Assembly (NCBI GenBank): GCA_026710565.1
Contig: JAPOQV010000490.1
Coordinates: 1 to 29,828 of the forward strand
Reading direction: 5' to 3'
DNA: 29,828 nt
Source: Spirochaetaceae bacterium
GTDB lineage: Bacteria; Spirochaetota; Spirochaetia; SZUA-6; Bin103
Position numbers and translations under genes: made by a program
Notes under the pieces: generated by a model
Told to the model about the DNA's origin: nothing
Databases searched by the model: none
The model's input: the letters and a program-made list of their open reading frames with translations, nothing else
In this document: positions 1 through 8,076 of the stretch, one piece after another
Numbering within the stretch: the first letter of the stretch is position 1
Layout: every line of letters starts with the position of its first letter

Positions 1-2
1 CG

Positions 3-950
3 CCCGCCGGCGCTCGGACCCAGGAAGACCCGTTCCACGTGTTCCTGGTGGTGTGGCGTGGCGAGACCGACGTCGAGCACGGCTTCCGGGCCCACATGCG
101 GGAGCGCGGCATCCCGGTGCGCTACACGCTGCGCAACCTGGAGCAGGACCGGAGCAACATCCCCGGGATCGTCGCCGAGATACGCGCCGCCCGGCCGGAC
201 CTGGTGCACACGTTCGGCACCTCGACGACGCTCGGCATCCTGGGCGCTCGCGACGCTGCGGACCCCACGGCGCACGTGCAGGGGATACCCGGCGTGTTCT
301 CGATCGTGGCCTACCCGATCGAGGCCAACATCGTCGAGAGCTTCGAGTCGACCGGCCGCCCGGTCACCGGCACGGCGTTTCTGCCGCCGGTGAGCAAGCA
401 GCTCGACGCCCTGCTGCAGTACCGCTCCGTCGAGCGCCTGGGCGTGGTCTACAACTCCCTGGAGCGCAACTCGTTGATCAACATCGAGGAACTCCGCGCG
501 GAAGCGGCGGAGCGCGGCATCGAGCTGCTGGAGGCGCCGGTGCCCCTGGACACCGAAGGCAGGGCCGACGCCGGCCGTCTGCCCGAGGTCGTCGACGGGC
601 TGGCGGATGACGGCGCCGAGTTCCTGTACATGGGTCCCGACTCTTTCGTGACCCGCAACGACGTCGCGATCACGGAGGCGGCGGTGGCGCGCGGCATGCC
701 CGTCTTCGCCGGCACCGAAGCGAGCTTCGAGGGTTCGCAGGCGATGCTCGGCTTCGTGAGCCGCTACTACCTGGTCGGCAAGCTGGCCGGCGCCCAGGCC
801 GAGCGGATCCTGGTAGGCGGCGAGCGGCCGGAAGACATCCCGGTCCGCTCGCTGGGCCGTTTCGCGCTGGTGATCCGCATGTCGGTCGCGCTGGAACTGG
901 GGATCTATCCTCCGCTGGGCCTGCTGCGCGTGGCGCAGGTGGTGGAGTAG
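3..950 (+). CDS. ABC_sub_bind-family periplasmic substrate-binding protein, 5' end outside the window
   Basis: The frame is open to the left edge, so the signal peptide and first residues are missing. The visible part has the two-lobed layout of the ABC_sub_bind (TrpX-like) family: an N-terminal lobe opening with FLVVWRGETDVEHGF, a HTFGTSTT stretch, a second lobe starting at LGVVYN, the GPDSFVTRN segment, and the family's typical end (ELGIYPP). These proteins bind small ligands in the periplasm. Most genes of this family sit beside a permease and an ATPase. Here the stop is followed 5 bases later by the start of a SpoIIE-type membrane phosphatase, so the two are almost surely cotranscribed and probably translationally coupled. 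That suggests, without proving, that the protein presents a ligand to the sensor. Family assignment is fairly sure; the ligand is unknown. Confidence 0.82.
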   Translation, partial: PAGARTQEDPFHVFLVVWRGETDVEHGFRAHMRERGIPVRYTLRNLEQDRSNIPGIVAEIRAARPDLVHTFGTSTTLGILGARDAADPTAHVQGIPGVFSIVAYPIEANIVESFESTGRPVTGTAFLPPVSKQLDALLQYRSVERLGVVYNSLERNSLINIEELRAEAAERGIELLEAPVPLDTEGRADAGRLPEVVDGLADDGAEFLYMGPDSFVTRNDVAITEAAVARGMPVFAGTEASFEGSQAMLGFVSRYYLVGKLAGAQAERILVGGERPEDIPVRSLGRFALVIRMSVALELGIYPPLGLLRVAQVVE

Positions 951-955
951 GTCCC

Positions 956-3469
956 ATGGGCCTCAAGGCGCGGATCGGGGTTATCGTCGTCGTGTTCATG
1001 GCGGTGATGGTGGCCGGCCTGGTGCTGGCCGGGAGCCGGCGCGAGCAGGCGCTGCGCGAACAGCTCGACCGGACCGCCATGACCGGCAGCCGCGCCCTCT
1101 GGAGCAAGATCGTCGAGACCGGCGTGCAGCGCATGCGCGAGCGCACGCCGATCGTCGCGGACAACGAGGCGTTGCGCGACGCCCTGGCCGGCGGGGACCG
1201 GGGAGAGATCTCGCGCGTGGCGCAGGCGGCGCTCGCGACGCTGCGGCGCACCGGCGACGTGACCCGCCTGGACCTGGTGTCGCCCGCCAGGGAGGTGCTG
1301 TATTCCTCGCAGCCGGCGTTCGAGCCGGCCGCGGCTGCCAGCGACGAGGCGCTCACGCAGATGATCGAGCGGCGGTGGACCGGCGGCGGCGTGGCGATCG
1401 ACGCCGGGCGCAACGTGACGCTGTCGGTCGGCGTCCCCTTGTACGACGAGGATGGCGCGACCGTGTCGGTGGCCATCCTGGCGACCGACATCCTGGAGGC
1501 GCTGACGGAGCTGAGGGAGGACACCGGGGCGGAGGCGCTGATCGTGAACCGGCGCGGCCGACTGCTGGTGGGGACCGATCCGGAGATCTGGGAGCGCATC
1601 CGCGAGACGGGATGGTTGCCCGGAAGCACGTCCGAGCCGGTCCGCTCAGGCGACCAGGTATTCTCGCACGCCGCGTTTCCGCTCGAAGCCGAGCTCGGCA
1701 ACCTGGTCGCGAGGGTGGTGACGGTGCAGGACGTGAGCGCCGTCTACGCCGACCAGCGGCGGGTCAGCCTGATCACCGCCCTGGCGGGAGCGGGATTCGT
1801 GCTCGCATCGCTGGTCGGGCTCACGCTCTACCTGCGCGGCGCCCTTTCCCGCCTGACCGAGGGCGTGGTCGTGCTGGACGCGCTGTCCCGCGGCGATACG
1901 CAGGCTACCGTGGCGGTCAGCGAGGAGGAGTCGGACGACGAGGTGGCGCGCATCGCCCGTGCCGTGAACACGTTCCGCACGCAGACGCTGGCCCTGCGCA
2001 GGCATCGCCGCCGGGCGCTGTTGCGCCGGCGCCAGCAGGAGCGCTTCATCCAGGGCGAGATGACACGCCTTGCCGACACCCTGAACGAGGAGGAGCGGCG
2101 CGACATCCTCAACGACCTTGCCGAGGTCCAGGCTCCGGCCGGTACCGCGGAGGTGGACACGAACGGAGACAACGACAGCGGCAGCGAGTTGCAGATGATC
2201 GGACTGGCCTTCCGGAAGATGACCAGCCGGGTCGGCCGCCAGCAACAGCGGCTGACGACCCTGGTGGCCCAGTTGCAGGAGGCGTTGCGCACCAGGACCG
2301 CGTACATGGCCCTGCAGCGCGACCTGCAGATCGCCAGCCGCGTGCAGCGCTCCTTCCTCCCCGGCGAACGCTTCGAGGCGCCGGGCGTCAAGATCCAGGC
2401 CGCCATGCATCCCGCCAAGGAGGTCGGCGGCGACTTCTATGACTTCTTCCGGCTGGACGAGAACCTCATCGGGGTCGTCGTCGGCGACGTCGCCGGCAAG
2501 GGCGTGCCGGCGTCGATGTTCATGGCGGTCACGCGCACGGTCATCCGCGCCACCGCCCGGCAGGTGGAGTACGGCCCCGGCGAGTGCCTGCGGATGGTCA
2601 ACGACACCCTGGTCGAGGCCACCGCCGGGGACATGTTCGTGACGGTCTTCTACGGCGTGTACGACGTTCGCGACGGCAGCTTCGTGTACGCCAACGGCGG
2701 CCACAACGCGCCGGCGCTGGTGACGGGCGACGGCGTGGAGCGGATCCCGCTGACCGGGGGAGTCGCGCTGGCCATGTTCGACGGGCTCACCTACGAGGAA
2801 GCGGCGGTGAGCGTGCCGCCCGGCGGCAAGCTGTTCGTCTATACCGACGGCATCCCCGAATCGGCCGACGTGACCGAGGAGGAGTACGGCTACGAGCGCA
2901 TGGAGGAGAGCCTCCGGGATAGCGCCGGCCGCGGGACCGGCGACACGCTGGAGATGATGCTCCGGTCGATCGAGGAGTTCGCCGGCGAGGCGTCCCAGTT
3001 CGATGACATCACCATGGTCGTGCTCGGCCGCGAGACGGTCGAGGACGAGATCGCCGTCCGACGCTTCTCGCTACGCAACAACCGGGCGGACCTGCCCCGC
3101 ATCGCCGAGGAGATGCGGACGTTCGCGGAGGGCGCCGGCATCGGCTCCGGCGGCGCCGAGCAACTCCGGCAGGCGCTCGAGGCGGTCGTGATCGACGCGA
3201 TCGACGAGCGGCTGTCGGCGGTCAGCGAGTACGAGATCGCCGTGTCCGCCACGCTCGACGGCGGCGTCGCGGAGGTCACGGTGGAGGACGACGGGGGAGC
3301 CTACGATCCGCTTGAGGAGTCCGCGGACCGCGGCGGCGGACTGGGCGAACCGGAGGAGGAGGCAAGCCTGGGAGCGGGGCTGACGGGCCGTTCGCTGGTG
3401 GACGAGGTGTCCTACATGCGCGTGGGCGAGCGCAATCGGCTCACGCTGCGCAAACGGCTCGACGCATGA
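956..3469 (+). CDS. Membrane sensor SpoIIE/RsbU-type PP2C phosphatase with C-terminal GHKL-like domain
   Basis: This 837-residue protein should dephosphorylate a STAS anti-anti-sigma protein in response to a periplasmic signal. It has a first membrane helix (about 7-26), a periplasmic sensor region resembling Cache folds (about 30-265), a second helix (about 270-292), a HAMP-like linker, and a charged, probably coiled-coil segment up to about 455. The SpoIIE phosphatase domain carries the metal-binding acidic residues: D493 and D496 in GGDFYDF, D511 in GDVAGKG, D631 in YTDGIPE, and D683-D684 in FDDITMVV. Residues about 700-837 form an RsbW/HATPase_c_2-like domain with recognisable G1 (EDDGGAYDP) and G2 (GLTGRSLVDEVSY) boxes. 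Its N-box reads EAVVIDAID and lacks the expected Asn, so kinase activity is doubtful. It starts 5 bases after the binding-protein gene and precedes the STAS and RsbW genes, which are its likely partners. Confidence 0.9.
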   Translation: MGLKARIGVIVVVFMAVMVAGLVLAGSRREQALREQLDRTAMTGSRALWSKIVETGVQRMRERTPIVADNEALRDALAGGDRGEISRVAQAALATLRRTGDVTRLDLVSPAREVLYSSQPAFEPAAAASDEALTQMIERRWTGGGVAIDAGRNVTLSVGVPLYDEDGATVSVAILATDILEALTELREDTGAEALIVNRRGRLLVGTDPEIWERIRETGWLPGSTSEPVRSGDQVFSHAAFPLEAELGNLVARVVTVQDVSAVYADQRRVSLITALAGAGFVLASLVGLTLYLRGALSRLTEGVVVLDALSRGDTQATVAVSEEESDDEVARIARAVNTFRTQTLALRRHRRRALLRRRQQERFIQGEMTRLADTLNEEERRDILNDLAEVQAPAGTAEVDTNGDNDSGSELQMIGLAFRKMTSRVGRQQQRLTTLVAQLQEALRTRTAYMALQRDLQIASRVQRSFLPGERFEAPGVKIQAAMHPAKEVGGDFYDFFRLDENLIGVVVGDVAGKGVPASMFMAVTRTVIRATARQVEYGPGECLRMVNDTLVEATAGDMFVTVFYGVYDVRDGSFVYANGGHNAPALVTGDGVERIPLTGGVALAMFDGLTYEEAAVSVPPGGKLFVYTDGIPESADVTEEEYGYERMEESLRDSAGRGTGDTLEMMLRSIEEFAGEASQFDDITMVVLGRETVEDEIAVRRFSLRNNRADLPRIAEEMRTFAEGAGIGSGGAEQLRQALEAVVIDAIDERLSAVSEYEIAVSATLDGGVAEVTVEDDGGAYDPLEESADRGGGLGEPEEEASLGAGLTGRSLVDEVSYMRVGERNRLTLRKRLDA

Positions 3470-3557
3470 GCGGCCGGTCGACCCGAACGGTGATTGTCGG
3501 CTATCATCGGAAGCTACGACGCGGCGCGGCAGACGCCGCATGACTGGAGAAGGATGA

Positions 3558-3896
3558 GTGCAAATCAGCAGTGAGCGTGACGGCAGCGCATTGATCGTCG
3601 CCGTCGACGGCCGCATCGACGGCAGCAATTCCCAGGAGTTTCAGGACCGGTTTGAGGAGGTGGTCGGCGACGACGATTCCGCGGTGGTCCTGGACATGGG
3701 CAAGCTTACCTACATCAGCAGTTCCGGGCTGCGGGCGACGCTGCTGCTCGCCAGGAAGCTTCAGCGGCAACAGGCCAAGTTCGCGATCTGCGCGCTCTCG
3801 CCGTCGATCAAGGAAGTGTTCGAGATCAGCGGGTTCGACCGCATCATCCAGGTGCACGCCTCCAGGGAGGAAGCCACCCAGGCGGTGAGCGCCTGA
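3558..3896 (+). CDS. STAS-domain anti-sigma factor antagonist
   Basis: A single STAS domain of 112 residues, the usual size for SpoIIAA/RsbV proteins. The signature YISSSGLRATLL holds a serine triplet at 54-56. Ser56, just before Gly-Leu, aligns with the serine phosphorylated in SpoIIAA. The unphosphorylated form should bind the RsbW-type kinase encoded next and free its target; the SpoIIE protein upstream should remove the phosphate. The GTG start is chosen because GGAGAAGG (3546-3553) lies 4 bases upstream, while the nearby ATG at 3554 opens a frame that stops after six codons. There are 88 bases between this gene and the phosphatase, including a possible 6-bp stem at 3521-3526/3534-3539. 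Confidence 0.92.
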   Translation: MQISSERDGSALIVAVDGRIDGSNSQEFQDRFEEVVGDDDSAVVLDMGKLTYISSSGLRATLLLARKLQRQQAKFAICALSPSIKEVFEISGFDRIIQVHASREEATQAVSA

Positions 3897-3904
3897 CATC
3901 GATG

Positions 3905-3939
3905 GGTTCCGTGGGGGCGACTACCGGCCGCACGGAACC
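3905..3939 (+). promoter_or_regulatory. 9-bp perfect inverted repeat between the STAS and kinase genes
   Basis: GGTTCCGTG (3905-3913) pairs perfectly with CACGGAACC (3931-3939) across a 17-base loop. It begins 8 bases after the STAS stop codon and ends 68 bases before the kinase start. No T-run follows, so a classical intrinsic terminator is unlikely. It could be an attenuator, an mRNA processing or stability stem that sets the antagonist:kinase ratio, or a protein-binding dyad. The pairing is seen directly; the role is inferred. Confidence 0.45.
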
Positions 3940-4007
3940 GCCGCGCGGGGGCGAGAGCGGCGCATGATGCCCCGGCGACGGAGGCGCGAACGGGAGAGGC
4001 TCCGGGC

Positions 4008-4433
4008 GTGAGCGCCGACCTGCATCTGAAGCTGGAAGCCGATCCTGAACGGCTTTCGGACATCACGGATGCCGTCGAGGAACTGGGGGAGCGTGAGCGG
4101 TGGCCCCCGGACTTCCTGTTCCGCATGAACCTCGTGCTCGAGGAGATGACCCTCAACGTGATGACCCACGGCCGCTCGGCCGGGGCGAGCGAGCTGGAGG
4201 TCGTCGTCGTCTGCGAAGCGGACACCGTAACGGTCGAGATCGTCGACGACGGCCCGCGCTTCGATCCCCTGCAGGATGCGCCGGTCCCCGATCCGGACGC
4301 GTCCCTGGACGACCGCCCGGTCGGCGGCCTGGGCGTCTACCTGGTCCGCGAGATGGTGGACGAGGTCAGCTACCGCTACGAGGACGGCAGGAACCGCCTC
4401 CTGATAAGGACCAGCAAGACCGGTAACGTTTAG
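4008..4433 (+). CDS. RsbW/SpoIIAB-type anti-sigma serine kinase
   Basis: A 141-residue HATPase_c_2 protein. The ATP-binding boxes are canonical: N-box with E46, N50 and H54 in LEEMTLNVMTHG, G1 box at D80-G82 (IVDDGPRFDP), and G2 box GGLGVYLV at 107-114, followed by the DEVSYRYEDGRN end typical of RsbW proteins. It should phosphorylate the STAS protein encoded just upstream, and sequester a sigma factor or other target when the STAS protein is phosphorylated. The GTG start is preceded by GGGAGAGG (3992-3999) at 8 bases. No sigma factor gene lies in the window, so the output is not visible here. It closes the partner-switching cluster. Confidence 0.9.
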   Translation: MSADLHLKLEADPERLSDITDAVEELGERERWPPDFLFRMNLVLEEMTLNVMTHGRSAGASELEVVVVCEADTVTVEIVDDGPRFDPLQDAPVPDPDASLDDRPVGGLGVYLVREMVDEVSYRYEDGRNRLLIRTSKTGNV

Positions 4434-4484
4434 TCGTTCAAGCAGATAGCGCGCTCTCTGGGCGCTCGCGGCGACTCGGGCGCG

Positions 4485-4526
4485 TTGACAACGTTCCGCC
4501 ATGGGAGCAGAGTAGGGTCTCCCATG
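4485..4526 (+). promoter_or_regulatory. Promoter and dyad at the start of the CUT1 sugar-transport operon
   Basis: A consensus -35 box TTGACA (4485-4490) is followed after 17 bases by CAGAGT (4508-4513), a weak -10. An 8-bp perfect inverted repeat, CATGGGAG (4500-4507) and CTCCCATG (4519-4526), flanks the -10 and includes the ATG at 4524. It may be an operator or an RNA hairpin masking the start codon. Because TTGACA reads as a promoter element, the in-frame TTG at 4485 is not favoured as the translation start. Confidence 0.5.
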
Positions 4527-5477
4527 CGGAGTGCCGTGACCACGGCTTCCACCCTGACCAGGCGAACCCCATTGGCGGCGTTGTGGAGGCGTATCAAGCT
4601 CGAACGAACGTGGTACGTCATGATGCTCCTGCCGGTCGCCTACCTCTTCATCTTCCACTACCTGCCGATGGCCGGCATCGTCGTCGCCTTCAAGGACTAT
4701 CGGATCGCCAAGGGCGTGTTCGGCAGCGACTGGGTCGGCTTCAGGTGGTTCATCCAGTTCTTCGAGTCGTTCTATTTCTGGCGGCTGATGCGCAACACGC
4801 TGCTGATCAGCTTCTACACCATCGTCTTCGGGTTTCCGGTGCCGATCGTGTTCGCGTTGATGCTCAACGAGATACGCATCGTGCCGCTCAAGCGGATCGC
4901 GCAGACCGTGAGCTACCTGCCGTATTTCGTCTCCCTGGTGATCGTCGTCGGCATGCTGGTCACCTTCCTGTCGCCGAACAGCGGCATCGTCAACGTCGTC
5001 ATCAAGTCGCTCGACGGCGAGCCGGTCAACTTCATGGGGCAGCAGCGCTGGTTCCGGCCCCTCTACATCGGTTCGCACATCTGGCAGTGGTTCGGCTTCA
5101 GCTCGATCATCTACCTGGCGGCGATCGCCGGCATCAGCCAGGAGCTCTACGACGCCGCGGAGGTGGACGGCGCCTCGCGCATCCAGCGGATCCGTTTCGT
5201 CACCGTTCCCGGCATGGCGCCGACCATCATCATCCTGCTCATCCTGAACCTCGGGCACGCCATGTCCGTGAACTGGGAGAAGAACCTGCTCATGTATACG
5301 CCTGCCACCTACGAGGTGGGGGACGTGATCGACACCTACGTCTACCGGCGCGGCATCGTCAGCGGCGAATACAGCTTCGGAGCGGCGGTCGGGCTGTTCA
5401 AGAACGTGGTCAACCTGGTGTTTCTCGTGGTCTTCAATCGGCTGGCGCGCCGGTTCACCGACACCTCGCTCTGGTGA
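4524..5477 (+). CDS. CUT1-family sugar ABC transporter permease, LplB-like
   Basis: An inner-membrane permease of about 317 residues with six predicted helices. The first follows the family pattern (TWYVMMLLPVAYLFIFHYLP), and the FKDYRIAKG segment after it is typical of LplB/YteP-like subunits. The cytoplasmic EAA loop (YDAAEVDGASRIQRIRF, about residues 207-224) contacts the ATPase. The ATG at 4524 is preferred: it lies just after the promoter and dyad, although its ribosome-binding site is weak (AGGG, 4514-4517). A GTG at 4536 is a possible alternative. It pairs with the permease beginning 8 bases after its stop and with the binding protein at 6468. No ATPase gene is present, so a shared MsmX-like ATPase encoded elsewhere is likely. 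Confidence 0.9.
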   Translation: MRSAVTTASTLTRRTPLAALWRRIKLERTWYVMMLLPVAYLFIFHYLPMAGIVVAFKDYRIAKGVFGSDWVGFRWFIQFFESFYFWRLMRNTLLISFYTIVFGFPVPIVFALMLNEIRIVPLKRIAQTVSYLPYFVSLVIVVGMLVTFLSPNSGIVNVVIKSLDGEPVNFMGQQRWFRPLYIGSHIWQWFGFSSIIYLAAIAGISQELYDAAEVDGASRIQRIRFVTVPGMAPTIIILLILNLGHAMSVNWEKNLLMYTPATYEVGDVIDTYVYRRGIVSGEYSFGAAVGLFKNVVNLVFLVVFNRLARRFTDTSLW

Positions 5478-5484
5478 GCCTGCG

Positions 5485-6387
5485 ATGACGCACCGGGTCG
5501 GAATCCGCAGGGCGCTCACGGTCGAGGATGTCCTGGTCGACACGGTCGTCTACGTGGGTGTGGCGCTGGCCTTCGTCGTCACGCTCTATCCGTTCGTGTT
5601 CGTGCTGAGCATGTCGATCAGCGATCCGGTGGCCGTCGCACGACGGGAGGTCTTCCTGCTGCCCAAGGGATTCAGCCTGGACGCCTATCGCACCGTGCTC
5701 AACGACCCGACCGTCATCCGCAGCTACTACAACACGATCTGGTACACCAGCGTCGGCACCGCGCTCAACCTGGTGTTCACCGTCATGGCCGCCTACCCGC
5801 TTTCCAAGCGCAACTTTTCGGCGCGTGGCGTGCTGATGTTCCTGTTCGTGTTCACGATGTTCTTTTCCGGCGGCCTGATCCCGCTGTTCGTGCTGGTGGT
5901 CAAGCTGGGGCTGTACGCCACGCGCTGGGCGATCGTGTTCCCGACGCTGATCGCCATATTCAACCTGATCATCTGCCGGACCTTCTTTCAGACCCTGCCG
6001 GAAGACCTGTTCGAGTGCGCCCGCATCGAGGGCGCGGGCGAGTGGCGCATCGTCTGGAAGATCGTGCTGCCGCTGTCCAAGCCGATCGTCGCCGTGCTCA
6101 TCCTCTTCTACGGGATCGGCCACTGGAACAGCTTCTTCCCGGCCCTGCTCTACCTCCCGGATGCGGACCTGCAGCCGATCCAGATCTATCTGCGGCGCGT
6201 GCTCATCCAGGCGTCGCCGGAGGCCGTGCAGCAGTTCGAGACCGGCGAGTCGGGCAGAGGCGTCATGGCGATGGTGCAGATCAAGTTCGCGGTCATGGTC
6301 GTGGCCGTGCTGCCGATCCTGCTGCTGTATCCGTTCCTGCAGAAGTACTTCGTGAAGGGCGTCCTGATCGGGGCGCTGAAGGGGTAA
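5485..6387 (+). CDS. CUT1-family sugar ABC transporter permease, LplC/YtcP-like
   Basis: The second permease of the importer, 300 residues, with the LplC/YtcP layout: an N-terminal helix near 24-45, the DPVAVARREVFLLPKGF periplasmic segment that precedes the core, and an EAA loop FECARIEGAGEWRIVWKI at about 177-194. The C-terminus (LQKYFVKGVLIGALKG) is the usual end of this family. It begins 8 bases after the stop of the first permease, so the two are translated together. The binding-protein gene follows after 80 bases. These importers commonly take up oligosaccharides; the substrate here is unknown. Confidence 0.92.
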   Translation: MTHRVGIRRALTVEDVLVDTVVYVGVALAFVVTLYPFVFVLSMSISDPVAVARREVFLLPKGFSLDAYRTVLNDPTVIRSYYNTIWYTSVGTALNLVFTVMAAYPLSKRNFSARGVLMFLFVFTMFFSGGLIPLFVLVVKLGLYATRWAIVFPTLIAIFNLIICRTFFQTLPEDLFECARIEGAGEWRIVWKIVLPLSKPIVAVLILFYGIGHWNSFFPALLYLPDADLQPIQIYLRRVLIQASPEAVQQFETGESGRGVMAMVQIKFAVMVVAVLPILLLYPFLQKYFVKGVLIGALKG

Positions 6388-6418
6388 TCAAGCCGAAATC
6401 AGGTGCGATCAAGGTTGG

Positions 6419-6444
6419 TTGGTGGACCAAGCGCAAACCACCGA
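6419..6444 (+). promoter_or_regulatory. Possible intercistronic hairpin before the binding-protein gene
   Basis: TTGGTGG (6419-6425) can pair with CCACCGA (6438-6444) through six Watson-Crick pairs and one G-U pair, with a 12-base loop. It lies between the permease and binding-protein genes, where a stem often protects or boosts the binding-protein part of the transcript. The pairing is weak and the function is inferred. Confidence 0.25.
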
Positions 6445-6467
6445 ACGACGGAACGAAGGAGAACGAA

Positions 6468-8039
6468 ATGAAGCTACCGAGAATCGTCGTCCTTGGCACG
6501 GCGCTGGCCATGGTGGCCGCAGGCGCCTTCGCCACGGGCACCGAGGAAGCCGCGGCGCCGGACGAAGTGCCGACGCTGACCGTGGCCACCCATACCGGTT
6601 GGGCCGCGCTCCTGCCGCCGGCCGACAACGAGTTGCCGGTCTACCAGGAGCTGGAGCGGCTCAGCGGCGTCCACATCGAGTGGGAGAACATCCAGGTTGC
6701 CAACTACGCGGAGGTGATGCGCGCGCGCCTGGCGGCCGCCGTGAATCTGCCGGACGTGATCAACATGTCGCTGCTGGGCGACATCGGCCAGCACGGCCGT
6801 GACGGACTGATCATCCCGCTCAACGACCTGCTGGAGACGCACGCGCCCAACATCAACAAGTGGTGGAACACCGGCAGCAACGGCATCTACAAGATCCTGG
6901 ACACCAGCCCCGACGGAAACATCTACGGCGTGGGCAACTACGTGCTGCCCCACTACCTGTCCCAGGGGCCGCTCTGGAACGTGGTGTGGCTGGACGCGGT
7001 CGGCATCTCGGAGATGCCGGAGACGCAGGCCGACATGATGACGGCGCTGCGGGCGTTCCGCGATGGCGATCCCAACGGCAACGGCCAGAACGACGAGATT
7101 CCCCTGGTGCCGGCCGCCGGGCGTGGCTACCTGCGGATTCTGGGCAACCAATACGGGTTCGAGTACTCCATCGTCTCCGAGTACCTGGTCGACGACGACG
7201 ATCAGGTCTACTGGATCTTCCAGAGCCCGCGCATGAAGGAGTACCTCACTTTCATGAACCAGCTCTACACGGAGGGACTGCTCGACAAGGCGTACGCCAC
7301 CGACAGTTGGACCGAGACGCTGGAGAAGGTCACCAACGACCTGGTCGGGCTGATCACCTGCTGGACCACGTTCGCCGGGACCTACAGCCAGGCGTCTCCG
7401 TCCGGCAAGCCCGACGGGTCGGTTCCGGTATTCGTGAACGGTCCGCCCATCGAAGGGCCGTACGGCGACAAGTTCTTCGTGAAGCGTGAGATCTTCGGCG
7501 GCGACCAGATGGGGATCACCAAGGATGCCAAGCAGCCGGAAGTGGCCATGCACTGGATCGACTTCATCCGCAACAGCGAGGAAGCCCTGATGCTGCAGAA
7601 CTTCGGCATCCTGGGAGAGACCTACAACATGGTCGATGGCGACATCCAGACCGTCAGCACCGACGACAAGCCGTTCAACGACCGGCTGCTGGAGGTCGGC
7701 GGCAGCCAGCCGCCGTACGCCCACCTGCAGTGGGACTTCGCGTGGGACTATCGCTTTCCGAAGTGGGCTCTGGAGAACAACACCGCCTACCAGGGGTTCT
7801 ACAAGCCGCCGTCCTTCCCGCAGGTGCGGCCGACGCTGGACGAGCAGGAAATCCTGAATCAGCTCCTTACCGATTTGAACACTTACAAGACGGAGTGGTT
7901 CGACAAGTTCGTCCCCGGCCAGGAGCCGCTGAGCAAGTTCGACGAGTTCGTCGATGGACTGAACAGGCTCGGCGCCCAGGAGGTGATCGCCGTGCGCCAG
8001 CAGCAGTACGAGCGCTACGGAGAGCTGGTCGGCAACTAG
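6468..8039 (+). CDS. Extracellular solute-binding protein of the CUT1 importer (family 1, LplA/LipO-like)
   Basis: A 523-residue periplasmic binding protein. The signal peptide ends at about residue 22 (AGAFA), and the mature protein opens with TGTEEAAAP, an arrangement frequent in spirochaete binding proteins. There is no lipobox cysteine. The segment DPNGNGQNDEIPL (201-213) is the calcium-loop-like motif typical of LplA/LipO relatives. The start is the ATG with AAGGAG (6456-6461) six bases upstream; the frame is open further upstream but overlaps the permease. It is the last gene of the operon, followed by a strong hairpin. It should deliver an oligosaccharide to the two permeases upstream. 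Confidence 0.93.
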   Translation: MKLPRIVVLGTALAMVAAGAFATGTEEAAAPDEVPTLTVATHTGWAALLPPADNELPVYQELERLSGVHIEWENIQVANYAEVMRARLAAAVNLPDVINMSLLGDIGQHGRDGLIIPLNDLLETHAPNINKWWNTGSNGIYKILDTSPDGNIYGVGNYVLPHYLSQGPLWNVVWLDAVGISEMPETQADMMTALRAFRDGDPNGNGQNDEIPLVPAAGRGYLRILGNQYGFEYSIVSEYLVDDDDQVYWIFQSPRMKEYLTFMNQLYTEGLLDKAYATDSWTETLEKVTNDLVGLITCWTTFAGTYSQASPSGKPDGSVPVFVNGPPIEGPYGDKFFVKREIFGGDQMGITKDAKQPEVAMHWIDFIRNSEEALMLQNFGILGETYNMVDGDIQTVSTDDKPFNDRLLEVGGSQPPYAHLQWDFAWDYRFPKWALENNTAYQGFYKPPSFPQVRPTLDEQEILNQLLTDLNTYKTEWFDKFVPGQEPLSKFDEFVDGLNRLGAQEVIAVRQQQYERYGELVGN

Positions 8040-8076
8040 AAGCCGAAACTTCTCGACACGGATCGATCGACTGGAC

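Noticed and set aside
4485..4523. TTG start for the sugar permease, adding 13 residues
   Set aside because: The TTG is the first half of a consensus TTGACA -35 box, and the added residues do not match the family; ATG 4524 is preferred.
3921..5543. A 540-codon open frame on the - strand opposite the kinase and permease genes
   Set aside because: Its composition is the Asp/His/Arg/Glu-rich pattern produced by the antisense of GC-rich genes, it has no recognisable motif, and the + strand genes are certain. The same applies to long antisense frames near 6474-8108, 9282-10859, 20022-21314 and 28250-29788.
6015..6467. Long upstream extension of the binding protein at 6468
   Set aside because: It overlaps the permease in another frame and would hide the clear signal peptide; ATG 6468 has a good ribosome-binding site.
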